Positions 45,203 through 53,584 of a stretch of DNA of 64,000 nt are shown piece after piece. Numbering within the stretch: position 1 is the first letter of the stretch; each line of letters opens with the position of its first letter. The translations under genes were made by a program, and so were the position numbers. The notes under the pieces were generated by a model. That model was not told the DNA's origin. It saw only the letters and a program-made list of their open reading frames with translations, and did not search any database. Source of the stretch: Alsobacter sp045348435 (GTDB lineage: Bacteria; Pseudomonadota; Alphaproteobacteria; Rhizobiales; Beijerinckiaceae); assembly GCF_045348435.1 (NCBI RefSeq), contig NZ_CP157484.1, positions 4,278,001-4,342,000 of the forward strand, written 5' to 3'.

Positions 45203-46252
45203 ATGGCGCCCATGTACCGCACCCGGCTGTTCGCGGCCATCCTGATCGCCGCCGCCGGGGCGCTCGCCTTCGCCGCGCCGTCCCGCGCGCAGGAGAAGGC
45301 GTCCGTCGGCGTGCTGCGCTTCGTCTCGTCGGGCGGCCTCTTCCTGGCCGTCGAGAAGGGGTACTTCAAGGCCGAGGGCCTCGACGTCGAGCTCAAATTC
45401 TTCGAGGCCGCCCAGCCCATCGCGCTCGCGGTCGTGTCGGGCGACGTCGATTTCGGCGTCACGGCCTTCACGGGCGGATTCTTCAATCTCGCCGGCAAGG
45501 GCGCGCTGAAGATCATCGCCGCCCAGGCCAAGGAGGCCAAGGGCTATGAGGGCAATCTCGTGCTGGCGTCCAAGGGCGCGGCCGAGAAGGGCTTCACCGA
45601 CATCGCCCAGTTCGCCGGCAAGACCCTCGGGATCTCGCAGGTGGGATCGTCCTTCCACTACCAGATCGGGCAGCTCGCGCGCCTCAAGGGCTTCGATCTC
45701 GCCAAGGTGGACATGAAGCCCCTGCAGTCGCTGCCCAACATGATGGCGGCGCTGAAATCGAGCCAGGTGGACGGGATCATCATCGCCCCGCACCTCGCCA
45801 AGGCGCTGATCGCGTCCGGCGACGCCAAGCTCCTGGGCCGCTACTCGGACTTCGACGAGTACCAGTTCGGCGGCCTCTTCGCCGGATCGAAGACGGTGGC
45901 CAACAAGCGCGCCCTGGTGGAGAAGTTCGTGCGCGCCTACCAGAAGGGCGCCGCCGACTACTACGCCGCTTTCCTGCAGAAGGACGCGTCGGGCGCCGTG
46001 GTCGCCGGCCCGGGCGCCGACGAGGCAGCCGCCCTCATCGCCAAGTCCGTCTATCCGGGCGAGCCGGCCGAAACCGCCGTCCCGAAGGTCAGGGCCTCCG
46101 CCTTCTACGTCGATCCCCAGGCCCGCCTCGACGTGGCGGACCTGCTGCGGCAGGTCGAGTGGTACAAGCAGCAGGGTCTGGTCGATCAGGCGGTCGACGC
46201 CAAGTCCATGCTGGACCTCTCCTTCATCAAGGGCCACCTCAACGCCCCTTAG
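45203..46252 (+). CDS. ABC transporter substrate-binding protein, nitrate/sulfonate/taurine type
   Basis: A 349-aa periplasmic binding protein with a Sec signal (1-29, ending SRAQ). The SsuA/TauA-like core begins VGVLRFVSSGGLFLAVEKGY (35-54), with FFEAAQPIALAVVSGDVDFG near 70, FAGKTLGISQVGSSFHYQIG near 137 and DGIIIAPHLAKALI near 189. ATG 45203 follows GGAGGAG. ATPase and permease genes follow, forming a complete importer. Ligands of this class range from sulfonates and nitrate to thiamine precursors and phthalate; nothing here selects among them. Confidence 0.9.
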   Translation: MAPMYRTRLFAAILIAAAGALAFAAPSRAQEKASVGVLRFVSSGGLFLAVEKGYFKAEGLDVELKFFEAAQPIALAVVSGDVDFGVTAFTGGFFNLAGKGALKIIAAQAKEAKGYEGNLVLASKGAAEKGFTDIAQFAGKTLGISQVGSSFHYQIGQLARLKGFDLAKVDMKPLQSLPNMMAALKSSQVDGIIIAPHLAKALIASGDAKLLGRYSDFDEYQFGGLFAGSKTVANKRALVEKFVRAYQKGAADYYAAFLQKDASGAVVAGPGADEAAALIAKSVYPGEPAETAVPKVRASAFYVDPQARLDVADLLRQVEWYKQQGLVDQAVDAKSMLDLSFIKGHLNAP

Positions 46253-46274
46253 GCGGCCGATCCGTCCGGACATC

Positions 46275-47039
46275 ATGCAGCTCGCCGCGCACGGCATCAC
46301 GCACCGTTACGGCCCCTTGGCCGTGCTGGAGAACGTTTCCCTGTCCGTCGGGGAGGGCGAGGTCGTGGCCGTCGTCGGCCCGTCGGGCTGCGGCAAGTCG
46401 ACCTTGCTGCGCATCCTGGGCGGGCTGGAGGCGCCCGACGCCGGCCGGATCACGGCGGAGGGCGCGCCGCCGGCGGGATCGCTGAATCCCATCACCTATG
46501 TGTTCCAGGACTTCGCCCTGCTGCCCTGGCGCAGCGTGGCCGGCAATGTCCGCCTGCCGCTCGAAGGCCGCGGCCTCGACGCGGCCGAGCGGGACGAGCG
46601 CGTGCGGGACGCGCTCCAGCGCACGGGCCTCACGGATTTCGCCAAGGCCTGGCCGAAGCAGCTCTCGGGCGGCATGAAGCAGCGCGTCGGCATCGCCAGG
46701 GCGTTGGCCGTCCAGCCCGCGATCCTGCTGATGGACGAGCCGCTCTCGGCCCTCGACGGCCAGACGCGGGAGCTCCTGATGGACGATCTCGTGCGGCTGC
46801 ACGACGAGGGCGCGCTCTCCACCGTCTACGTCACCCACAATCTCGACGAGGCGGTGAGATTGGCCGACCGCATCCTGGTGCTGTCGCGTCGGCCGGGGAC
46901 GATCCGGGCCGTCGTCGACATCGCCCGCCCCCGGGCCGAGCGTGCGGCGGGCGATCCCATGCTGGCCGCGCAGGCGAAGGACCTTTGGGCGCTCATCCGC
47001 GCCGACGCCGAGGCGGCCGACCGCGAGCTGGCGCCATGA
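46275..47039 (+). CDS. ABC transporter ATPase, nitrate/sulfonate/taurine type
   Basis: A 254-aa ATPase. Walker A GPSGCGKST (36-44), Q-loop YVFQDFALLPWRSV near 75, signature LSGGMKQRVGIA near 133 and Walker B ILLMDEPLSALD near 152; the FQDxxLLPWR form is typical of SsuB/TauB. It starts 22 bp after the binding protein gene and overlaps the permease by 4 bp (ATGA), so the three genes are one operon. A second ATPase of this class, without partners, lies at 17.3 kb. Confidence 0.92.
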   Translation: MQLAAHGITHRYGPLAVLENVSLSVGEGEVVAVVGPSGCGKSTLLRILGGLEAPDAGRITAEGAPPAGSLNPITYVFQDFALLPWRSVAGNVRLPLEGRGLDAAERDERVRDALQRTGLTDFAKAWPKQLSGGMKQRVGIARALAVQPAILLMDEPLSALDGQTRELLMDDLVRLHDEGALSTVYVTHNLDEAVRLADRILVLSRRPGTIRAVVDIARPRAERAAGDPMLAAQAKDLWALIRADAEAADRELAP

Positions 47040-47842
47040 CCGAGCGCGCCGCAGCCCCGCCCCCGCGCGACGTCGCCTTTCGCGGCGACCTCTTCCTGCC
47101 CAAGACGAGGCGGATCGCCGGCGCGCTCTCGCTCGTGGCGCTGATCGGGCTCTGGCAGCTGGCGTCGAGCGCCGGCTGGCTCGATCCCGTCCTGGCGCCG
47201 AGCCCGCGCGAGGTCTTCGCGGCGCTCGCCGCCATGGCGCGCTCCGGCGAACTCGCCGGCCATCTCGCCGCGTCGCTGCAGCGCCTCGGCGGCGGCTTCG
47301 CGCTCGGGGCCACGGCCGGCGTGCTGTTCGGGCTCGCGGTGGGCTTGTTCTCCATCGTGCGCTCGCCCGGCATCGCGGTGGTGTCGGCGCTGTTCCCGAT
47401 CCCAAAGATCGCGCTCCTGCCGCTGTTCATCCTGTGGTTCGGGATCGGCGAAGGCTCCAAGCTCGCCACGATCGGCTTCGGGTCGTTCTTCCCCACCGTC
47501 GTGGCGACCTATGGGGCCGTCGACGGGGTGGACCGATCGCTGGTCCGCATGGGACGGGCCTTCGGGCTGTCGCCCCTCGCGATCATCGGCAAGATCGTGC
47601 TGCCCGGCGCCATGCCGGGCATTCTGTCGGGCCTGCGCATCGCGGCGTCCATCTCCATCGTCCTGCTGGTCGCGGCGGAAATGATCGGCGCCAATCGCGG
47701 CATCGGCGCCATGGTGCTGGCGTCCGGCAATCTCATGCAATCCGACCGGCTGCTTGGGGGCGTCGTCGTCCTGTCGGTCCTGGGGCTGCTGGTTTCGGGC
47801 CTGCTGGGCTTCATCGAGCGCCGGCTGACCGCCTGGCGCTGA
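47036..47842 (+). CDS. ABC transporter permease, nitrate/sulfonate/taurine type
   Basis: A 268-aa inner-membrane protein with about six helices (first ALSLVALIGLWQLASSAGWL near 31-50). The conserved PSPREVFAALAAM near 56, the LPLFILWFGIGEGSK loop near 127 and the EAA-like DGVDRSLVRMGRAFGLS near 163 place it in the SsuC/TauC family. ATG 47036 overlaps the ATPase stop; a longer frame to 46985 is within the ATPase. It closes the operon; no hydrolase or oxygenase follows to reveal the ligand. Confidence 0.92.
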   Translation: MTERAAAPPPRDVAFRGDLFLPKTRRIAGALSLVALIGLWQLASSAGWLDPVLAPSPREVFAALAAMARSGELAGHLAASLQRLGGGFALGATAGVLFGLAVGLFSIVRSPGIAVVSALFPIPKIALLPLFILWFGIGEGSKLATIGFGSFFPTVVATYGAVDGVDRSLVRMGRAFGLSPLAIIGKIVLPGAMPGILSGLRIAASISIVLLVAAEMIGANRGIGAMVLASGNLMQSDRLLGGVVVLSVLGLLVSGLLGFIERRLTAWR

Positions 47843-47999
47843 CCCGCCGCCTGCGATCGGGCAGTTTCACTGACCTGCTTTCCGCTTGCATCCCCTGCCC
47901 GAGAGGTCGAGCATCGCCCCGTTGAGAAGGCCGAATTGTCAGAGGGACGGTTGGCCGTGAACCCTCGGCCAAGCCGCTCCCGCACAGGGAGGTCAGGCC

Positions 48000-50069
48000 A
48001 TGTCAGGTTCGGAGCAAGGCGCCGGAAGAGGATCCTCGGGGCCACGATGCATCGCCATCGTGGGCCCCTTCCAGAGCGGCAAGACGACGCTGCTCGAAGC
48101 CATCCTGGAACGCACGGGCGCGGTGGCGCGCGCCGGCAAGGTGGCGGACGGCTCGGCCGTCGGCGACAGCGGCGCGGAGGCGCGCGCCCATGCGCACGGC
48201 GTGGAGCCCAATATCGCGAGCGTGGGCTTCCTGGGCGAGCGCATGACTTTCATCGACTGCCCCGGCTCCATCGAGTTCCTGCACGAGATGCGCGCCGTGA
48301 CGCCGGCCTGCGACGCCGCCATCGTGGTGTGCGAGCAGGACGAGCGGAAGTTGCCCGCCCTGCAGGTGATCCTGCGAGACCTCGAGGAGGCCGGGATTCC
48401 CCGCTTCCTGTTCATCAACAAGATCGACGCCGCCACCCGGCGCGTGCACGAGACGCTGTCGCTGCTGCAGCCGGCCTCCCGCACGCCTCTCCTGCTGCGC
48501 CAGATTCCGATCTGGAAGAACGGCATCGCGGTCGGCTTCATCGACCTGGCTCTCGAGCGCGCCTTCGTCTACCGCGAGCACGCCGCCAGCGAGGTGGTGG
48601 AGATCCCGGCCGAGGAGGTCGGAGCGGAGCGCGAGGCCCGCTACTCGATGCTCGAGCGGCTCGCCGACTATGACGACGCCCTCATGGAGGAGCTCATCGA
48701 GGAGATCGAGCCGCCGCGCGACCAGGTCTTCGACGACCTGCGCAAGGAGCTGCGCGAGGGCCACGCGACGCCGGTGCTGTTCGGCTCGGCCGACCGGGGC
48801 AACGGCGTCACCCGCCTCTTGAAGGCGATCCGCCACGAGGCGCCCGGCGTCGCCGCCGTACGGGCGCGGCTCGGCGTCGCCGAGGACGGCCCGCCTCTGG
48901 CGCATGTGATGAAGACCATCCACACCGCCCATGGCGGCAAGCTCTCGGTGTCGCGCGTGCTGCGCGGCAAGGTCAAGGAGGGCGACGTCGTCATCGGCTC
49001 GCACGGCGCCGAGGCCAGGGTGGCCGGGGTGCAGCGCCTGACCGGCGCCTCCATGGGCCGCGAGGCGGAAGCGGAGACCGGCGACGTCCTCGCCTTCGCC
49101 CGACTGGACGGCATCGCGACGGGCGACAGCTTCGGCGTCGGCAAGACGCCCCCCCGGGCGGTGGCTTCCGTCGCCCCGCCGGAGCCGGTCTACACCATCG
49201 CGATCGCGACCCGCGACCGCAAGGACGACGTGCGCCTTAACGCCGCCCTGGCCAAGCTCACCGAGGAGGACCCCGCCCTCATCGTGAAGCACACCCAGGA
49301 GGCCGGCGAACTGCGCATGAGCGGACAGGGCGAGGTGCACCTGAAGGTCGCGCTGGAGCGGCTCGCCAACCGCTACGGCGTGACGGTGGACCGCCGCGAG
49401 CCCGTCATCGGCTATCGCGAGACCATCCGGAGCAAGGCCACGGTGCGCGGCCGCCACAAGAAGCAGACCGGCGGCCACGGCCAGTTCGGGGACGTGGTGA
49501 TCGAGGTCGAGCCCCTGCCGCGCGGCGCGGGCTTCGAGTTCGTGGACCGCATCACGGGCGGCGTGGTGCCGCGCCAATACATCCCCTCGGTGGAGCATGG
49601 CGTGCGGGAGGCGCTCGACTCCGGCGGCCTCGGTTTCCCGGTCGTCGACCTGCGCGTCACCCTCACGGACGGGTCGTATCACACCGTGGATTCGTCCGAC
49701 ATGGCGTTCCGGGCCGCCGCCCGGTTGGCCATGGCGGATGCGCTGCCCAAGTGCAACCCGGTGCTGCTGGAGCCGATCCACGCCGTCGAGATCGCGATCC
49801 CCACGGAGGCCATGTCGAAGGCCACCGCCATCGTGACCGGGCGGCGAGGGCAGATCCTGGGCTACGACTCGCGGCCGGGCTGGGACGGTTGGGACATCCT
49901 CAAGGCCCAGTTGCCCGAGTCCGAGATGGGCGACCTCATCATCGAGCTGCGGTCGGCGACGTCCGGGGTCGGGGCCTTCACGACCAGTCTCGACCATCTG
50001 GCCGAACTCTCCGGCAAGCCCGCCGAAGCCGTCGTCAAGCGGGGCGGAGTCGCGGCCCGCCACGCCTAG
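48000..50069 (+). CDS. EF-G-like GTPase paralogue with altered switch motifs
   Basis: A 689-aa translational-GTPase paralogue with the full EF-G domain series: G domain (1-270), beta-barrel domain II (about 290-380), domains III-V (about 395-685, with SGQGEVHLKVALERL near 441 and TGGHGQFGDVVIEV near 489). P-loop is GPFQSGKT (22-29) and G4 is NKID (140-143). Two changes stand out: the switch-I RGITI motif is absent, and the switch-II DTPGH is DCPGS (86-90), so the catalytic histidine is a serine. It is not in a str operon. ATG 48000 follows GGGAGG. Related proteins occur across Rhizobiales; canonical translocation is doubtful. Confidence 0.88.
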   Translation: MSGSEQGAGRGSSGPRCIAIVGPFQSGKTTLLEAILERTGAVARAGKVADGSAVGDSGAEARAHAHGVEPNIASVGFLGERMTFIDCPGSIEFLHEMRAVTPACDAAIVVCEQDERKLPALQVILRDLEEAGIPRFLFINKIDAATRRVHETLSLLQPASRTPLLLRQIPIWKNGIAVGFIDLALERAFVYREHAASEVVEIPAEEVGAEREARYSMLERLADYDDALMEELIEEIEPPRDQVFDDLRKELREGHATPVLFGSADRGNGVTRLLKAIRHEAPGVAAVRARLGVAEDGPPLAHVMKTIHTAHGGKLSVSRVLRGKVKEGDVVIGSHGAEARVAGVQRLTGASMGREAEAETGDVLAFARLDGIATGDSFGVGKTPPRAVASVAPPEPVYTIAIATRDRKDDVRLNAALAKLTEEDPALIVKHTQEAGELRMSGQGEVHLKVALERLANRYGVTVDRREPVIGYRETIRSKATVRGRHKKQTGGHGQFGDVVIEVEPLPRGAGFEFVDRITGGVVPRQYIPSVEHGVREALDSGGLGFPVVDLRVTLTDGSYHTVDSSDMAFRAAARLAMADALPKCNPVLLEPIHAVEIAIPTEAMSKATAIVTGRRGQILGYDSRPGWDGWDILKAQLPESEMGDLIIELRSATSGVGAFTTSLDHLAELSGKPAEAVVKRGGVAARHA

Positions 50070-50083
50070 CCGGAGGCGCCGAC

Positions 50084-50106
50084 GGGGCGGCGGCTACGAC
50101 CGCCCC
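50084..50106. terminator. Hairpin between convergent EF-G-like and GntR genes
   Basis: GGGGCGG-CGGCTACGA-CCGCCCC, a 7-bp GC stem with 9-base loop in the 39-bp gap; no T-run, so a bidirectional weak terminator is the likely role. Confidence 0.45.
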
Positions 50107-50108
50107 GC

Positions 50109-50840
50109 TCAGCGCCGCAGATCGGCGAGCACGTCGGCCAGCCGCACGCTGGGCCGGGGTTCGCCGGAGAGCTCCACGTCGTGTTCGATGTGGCGCAGGT
50201 GATCGGCCATGATGGCGGCGGCCGCCTCGCCGTCCCGGCGCGCCAGCGCCTCGACCACCTCGGCGTGGTCATGCGACCCGCAGGAGGACTCGCGGGTCGT
50301 CCCGAACAGGGCGATCACGAGCGCCGATCGCGAGATCAGCTCGCGCAGGAACGTGACCAGGACCTTCTGTCCCGAGATCGAGCCGACCAGGAGGTGAAAC
50401 TCTCCCGACAGGCCGATCGCGGCAGACCGGTCCCCGCGCCGCAGCGCGTCTCTTTCGGCGTCCAGGTGCGACCGCAGCCGGTCCAGGTCCGCCTCGTCGC
50501 AGCGCGCGGCCGCCTCGCGCACGAGCGCGTCCTCGACGACCCGCCGCGCGTGGAAGACCTGCCGCGCCTCCTCCACCGTGGGGGAGGACACGAAGGCTCC
50601 CCGGTTGGGCGCCAGGGTGACCACCCTGTCCTGCGCCAGCATGCGCAGCGCGGCGCGCACGATCGTACGGCTGACCCCGAACGCGGCGCCGAGCTCGTCC
50701 TCGGGCAGCTTGGCGCCAGGCGGCAGGCGCTGCCCCACGATCGCGGCTTCGATGCTGCGGACGATGGCGGATGCGCGATCGCCCGCCGCGGCGGCGTCCT
50801 TGCGCTCCCTCGGCGCGTCCGTCTGGAACGAGATGTCCAC
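50109..50840 (-). CDS. GntR-family transcriptional regulator, FCD (FadR-like) type
   Basis: A 243-aa regulator. The winged helix-turn-helix lies at about 22-90 (PEDELGAAFGVSRTIVRAAL near 46-65, then APNRGAFVSSPT), followed by the all-helical FCD effector domain (about 95-225) with the metal/ligand histidines in GEFHLLVG near 147, ALVIALF near 173 and HDHAEVVEAL near 190. FCD regulators respond to carboxylic acids or amino-acid derivatives. It is divergent from a polyamine-type ABC operon across 256 bp containing two TTTCGTAT half-sites, and is probably its repressor. Confidence 0.9.
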   Translation of the reverse strand: MDISFQTDAPRERKDAAAAGDRASAIVRSIEAAIVGQRLPPGAKLPEDELGAAFGVSRTIVRAALRMLAQDRVVTLAPNRGAFVSSPTVEEARQVFHARRVVEDALVREAAARCDEADLDRLRSHLDAERDALRRGDRSAAIGLSGEFHLLVGSISGQKVLVTFLRELISRSALVIALFGTTRESSCGSHDHAEVVEALARRDGEAAAAIMADHLRHIEHDVELSGEPRPSVRLADVLADLRR

Positions 50841-50902
50841 GCCAGCCCCCGGCGACTCTGATCAAGCGATCATGCCACGAGAGCCATGGATCACGGCGCC
50901 TG

Positions 50903-50935
50903 TTTCGTATACGATCCTGCTACAATTTCGTATCC
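50903..50935. promoter_or_regulatory. Candidate GntR operator and promoter of the polyamine-type ABC operon
   Basis: TTTCGTATACGA (with the perfect palindrome TCGTATACGA at 50905-50914) and TTTCGTATCC at 50926 are direct half-sites 23 bp apart, about two helical turns. A -10-like TACAAT (50921-50926, plus strand) lies between them, so a bound repressor would cover the promoter. Confidence 0.55.
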
Positions 50936-51096
50936 AATGCTCTTCATTTAGGCGCCCGCCTCGCTCCGCCGCCGGCCCGGATCCGGAAAGGACCCGCCCG
51001 GGACGGCCCACATGCCCGGCCGCTCGCGAAATTTCGGGTCGGGACGCGCTTGGCACGCCCCTTGTAACGCTGGATGCGCTGCACAGGAGCAAACGC

Positions 51097-52104
51097 GTGA
51101 AGGGCTCGACCCTCGAACTCGTCAAGGTCACGAAGCGGTATGGTCAAGCCACAGCCGTGGACGCCATCGACCTGAGGGTCGAGGCCGGCGCCTATTGCTG
51201 TCTGCTCGGACCGTCCGGCTGCGGCAAGTCCTCCACGCTGCGGATGATCGCCGGCCACGAGGCCGTGACCGAAGGCGACATCCTGCTCGGCCCCGCCAAC
51301 GTCACCGACCTGCCGCCCGCCCGCCGCGGCACCGCGATGATGTTCCAGAGCTACGCCCTGTTCCCGCATCTCAGCTGCGTCGACAATGTCGCCTTCTCGC
51401 TGAAGATGCGCGGCGTCGACAAGGCCGTCAGGCGCGCCCGCGCCATGGAGACGCTCGAACTCGTCGCCATGACGCCCTACGCCGACCGGCTTCCGGCGCA
51501 GCTCTCGGGCGGCCAGCAGCAGCGCGTCGCCCTCGCCCGCGCGCTGATCACGGAGCCGCAGATCCTGCTGCTGGACGAGCCGCTCTCGGCGCTCGACCCG
51601 TTCCTGCGCATCAAGATGCGCGCCGAGCTGAAGCGCCTGCAAAAGGAGCTGGGCATCACCTTCGTGCATGTCACGCACGGCCAGGACGAGGCCATGGCGC
51701 TGGCCGACGTGGTGGTGGTGATGAACCAGGGCCGGATCGAGCAGGCGGGCGCGCCGCGCGAGGTCTTCAACGCCCCCAGAACGGAATTCGTCGCCCGCTT
51801 CATGGGCGGCCACAACATCATCGCGGCGCCGGACGGGCTCATCGCGGTCCGCGCCGACAGGCTCTCGCTGAAGCCGGCCGCGGGGGCCGCCGGCCCATCC
51901 GCCGGGCTCGGCGTCGAGGCCGTCGTTCGCGACGTCGAGTACCAGGGCTCCTACGTCCAGGTCGGACTGGAGACCGGCGAGGCGCGCGAACTCGCCGCGC
52001 AGATCAGCGAAGCCGCTTTCGACGCTGCGCCGCTGGCGCCGGGGGACCGCGTCGCGGTCACCTGGACGGCCGCCGACGTTCACCGAATTTCACCCGTGGC
52101 CTGA
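51097..52104 (+). CDS. ABC transporter ATPase, spermidine/putrescine (PotA) type
   Basis: A 335-aa ATPase with C-terminal TOBE domain. Walker A GPSGCGKSS (36-44), Q-loop MFQSYALFPHLSC near 77, signature LSGGQQQRVA near 132, Walker B ILLLDEPLSALDPF near 151 and switch VTHGQDEAMALAD near 186. The FMGGHNII near 240 resembles PotA-group linkers. GTG 51097 follows AGGAG with 7-base spacing and is the only well-supported start. First gene of a five-gene operon of transporter and racemase. Confidence 0.92.
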   Translation: MKGSTLELVKVTKRYGQATAVDAIDLRVEAGAYCCLLGPSGCGKSSTLRMIAGHEAVTEGDILLGPANVTDLPPARRGTAMMFQSYALFPHLSCVDNVAFSLKMRGVDKAVRRARAMETLELVAMTPYADRLPAQLSGGQQQRVALARALITEPQILLLDEPLSALDPFLRIKMRAELKRLQKELGITFVHVTHGQDEAMALADVVVVMNQGRIEQAGAPREVFNAPRTEFVARFMGGHNIIAAPDGLIAVRADRLSLKPAAGAAGPSAGLGVEAVVRDVEYQGSYVQVGLETGEARELAAQISEAAFDAAPLAPGDRVAVTWTAADVHRISPVA

Positions 52105-52133
52105 AAGGCCACCGTTTACTGGAGGAGTGGGGC

Positions 52134-53429
52134 ATGACGGATTACCTGAAGGACGAGGCTGCCGCCCTGTCCCGCCGCACGGTGCTGAAGGGCGCCGGAG
52201 CTGCGGCCGGCGCCGCCGCCGGCGCGGGCGCGATCACCGGGTTCCCGGCGGTCTGGTCGCAGGAGAAGAAGGTGCTGCGCTATCTCGGCACCGCCGTGAA
52301 CCAGTCCGACGACATCAACAAGCAATTGCTCAAGGACACCGGCATCACGCTGGAATACATCTCGGCGACCACCGACGACGTCACCAAGCGCGTCGTGACG
52401 CAGCCGAACTCCTTCGACGTCCTCGACACGGAGTATTTCAGCCTGAAGAAGCTCGTGCCGTCGGGCAACATCCTCGGCATGGACGCCAAGAAGATCAAGG
52501 AATTCAACAACATCACCCCGGTCTTCACCAAGGGCGAGCTGCCCAACGGCAAGAAGATCGGCGACCAGGGCACCGCGCCCAAGAAGGTGATGTTCGTGGA
52601 AGGCGCGAACTCCACCAAGTTCGCCAAGGGCGTGACCGAGTGGGTCACCCTGATCCCGACCGTCTACAACGCCGATACCCTCGGCATCCGCCCGGACCTG
52701 ATCAAGCGCCCGATCGAGAGCTGGAAGGAGCTGCTCAACCCCGAGTTCAAGGGCAAGGCCTCCATCCTCAACATCCCGTCGATCGGCATCATGGACGCCG
52801 CGATGGTGGTGGAGGCGTCCGGCCTCTACAAGTACCCCGACAAGGGGAACATGACGAAGAAGGAGATCGACCTCACCATGAAGGTGCTGACGGAGGCCAA
52901 GAAGGCCGGCCAGTTCCGCGCCTTCTGGAAGGACTTCAACGAGTCGGTCAACCTCATGGCCTCGGGCGAGACCGTCATCCAGTCCATGTGGTCGCCGGCC
53001 GTCACGGCGGTGCGCTCGAAGGGCATTCCCTGCGTGTTCCAGCCGCTCAAGGAAGGCTACCGCTCCTGGGCGTCGGGCTTCTGCCTGTCGAAGGGCGTCA
53101 CCGGCAAGAAGGCGGAGTGGGCCTACGAGTTCGTCAACTGGTTCCTGTCGGGCTGGGCCGGCGCCTATCTCAACCGCCAGGGCTACTACTCGGCCGTCCT
53201 CTCCACCGCGAAGGCCAACATGACGGCCGACGAGTGGGGCTACTGGATGGAAGGCAAGGCGGCCCAGAGCGACATCAAGGCCCCGGACGGCTCGCTGCTC
53301 GAGAAGGCCGGCGCCAAGCGCGACGGCGGCTCCTACGACGACCGCATGGGCAACGTCGCCTGCTGGAACGCCGTCATGGACGAGAACGACTACATGGTCC
53401 GCAAGTGGAACGAGTTCATCGCCGCCTGA
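52134..53429 (+). CDS. Substrate-binding protein of a polyamine-type ABC transporter, Tat-exported
   Basis: A 431-aa periplasmic binding protein of the PotD/PotF-related family. The N-terminus carries a Tat-like signal (LSRRTVLKGAGAAAGAAAG, 12-30) and a cleavage region near WSQ at 43. The mature protein has TGITLEYISATTDDVTKRV near 66-84, FDVLDTEYFSL near 91, KASILNIPSIGIMDAAMVV near 205 and PCVFQPLKEGYRSWASGFCL near 303. ATG 52134 follows GGAGGAG. Ligands of this group include polyamines, opines and amino-acid derivatives; the racemase at the operon end favours the last. Confidence 0.9.
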   Translation: MTDYLKDEAAALSRRTVLKGAGAAAGAAAGAGAITGFPAVWSQEKKVLRYLGTAVNQSDDINKQLLKDTGITLEYISATTDDVTKRVVTQPNSFDVLDTEYFSLKKLVPSGNILGMDAKKIKEFNNITPVFTKGELPNGKKIGDQGTAPKKVMFVEGANSTKFAKGVTEWVTLIPTVYNADTLGIRPDLIKRPIESWKELLNPEFKGKASILNIPSIGIMDAAMVVEASGLYKYPDKGNMTKKEIDLTMKVLTEAKKAGQFRAFWKDFNESVNLMASGETVIQSMWSPAVTAVRSKGIPCVFQPLKEGYRSWASGFCLSKGVTGKKAEWAYEFVNWFLSGWAGAYLNRQGYYSAVLSTAKANMTADEWGYWMEGKAAQSDIKAPDGSLLEKAGAKRDGGSYDDRMGNVACWNAVMDENDYMVRKWNEFIAA

Positions 53430-53454
53430 TGACCGGTCTGGACTGAATGCGCCA

Positions 53455-53480
53455 CCCTCTCCCCGGCGACGGGGAGAGGG
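53455..53480. repeat. Hairpin repeat, family B, inside the polyamine-type ABC operon
   Basis: CCCTCTCCCCG-GCGA-CGGGGAGAGGG lies in the 155-bp gap between the binding-protein and first permease genes, followed by a degenerate second arm set near 53530-53560. Same family as in the sugar transporter operon. Confidence 0.7.
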
Positions 53481-53584
53481 CTGGGGTGAAGACGTTCAAG
53501 CCTCGCGAAGCCCCTCATCCGGCGCTGCGCGCCACCTTCTCCCCGTTTTGGGACGAAGGGACCTCACCGGAGCCCGCTCGCCCG

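Noticed and set aside
48003..50063. 686-codon frame antisense to the EF-G-like gene
   Set aside because: Mirror of third-codon-position GC bias; Leu/His/Asp-rich without domains.
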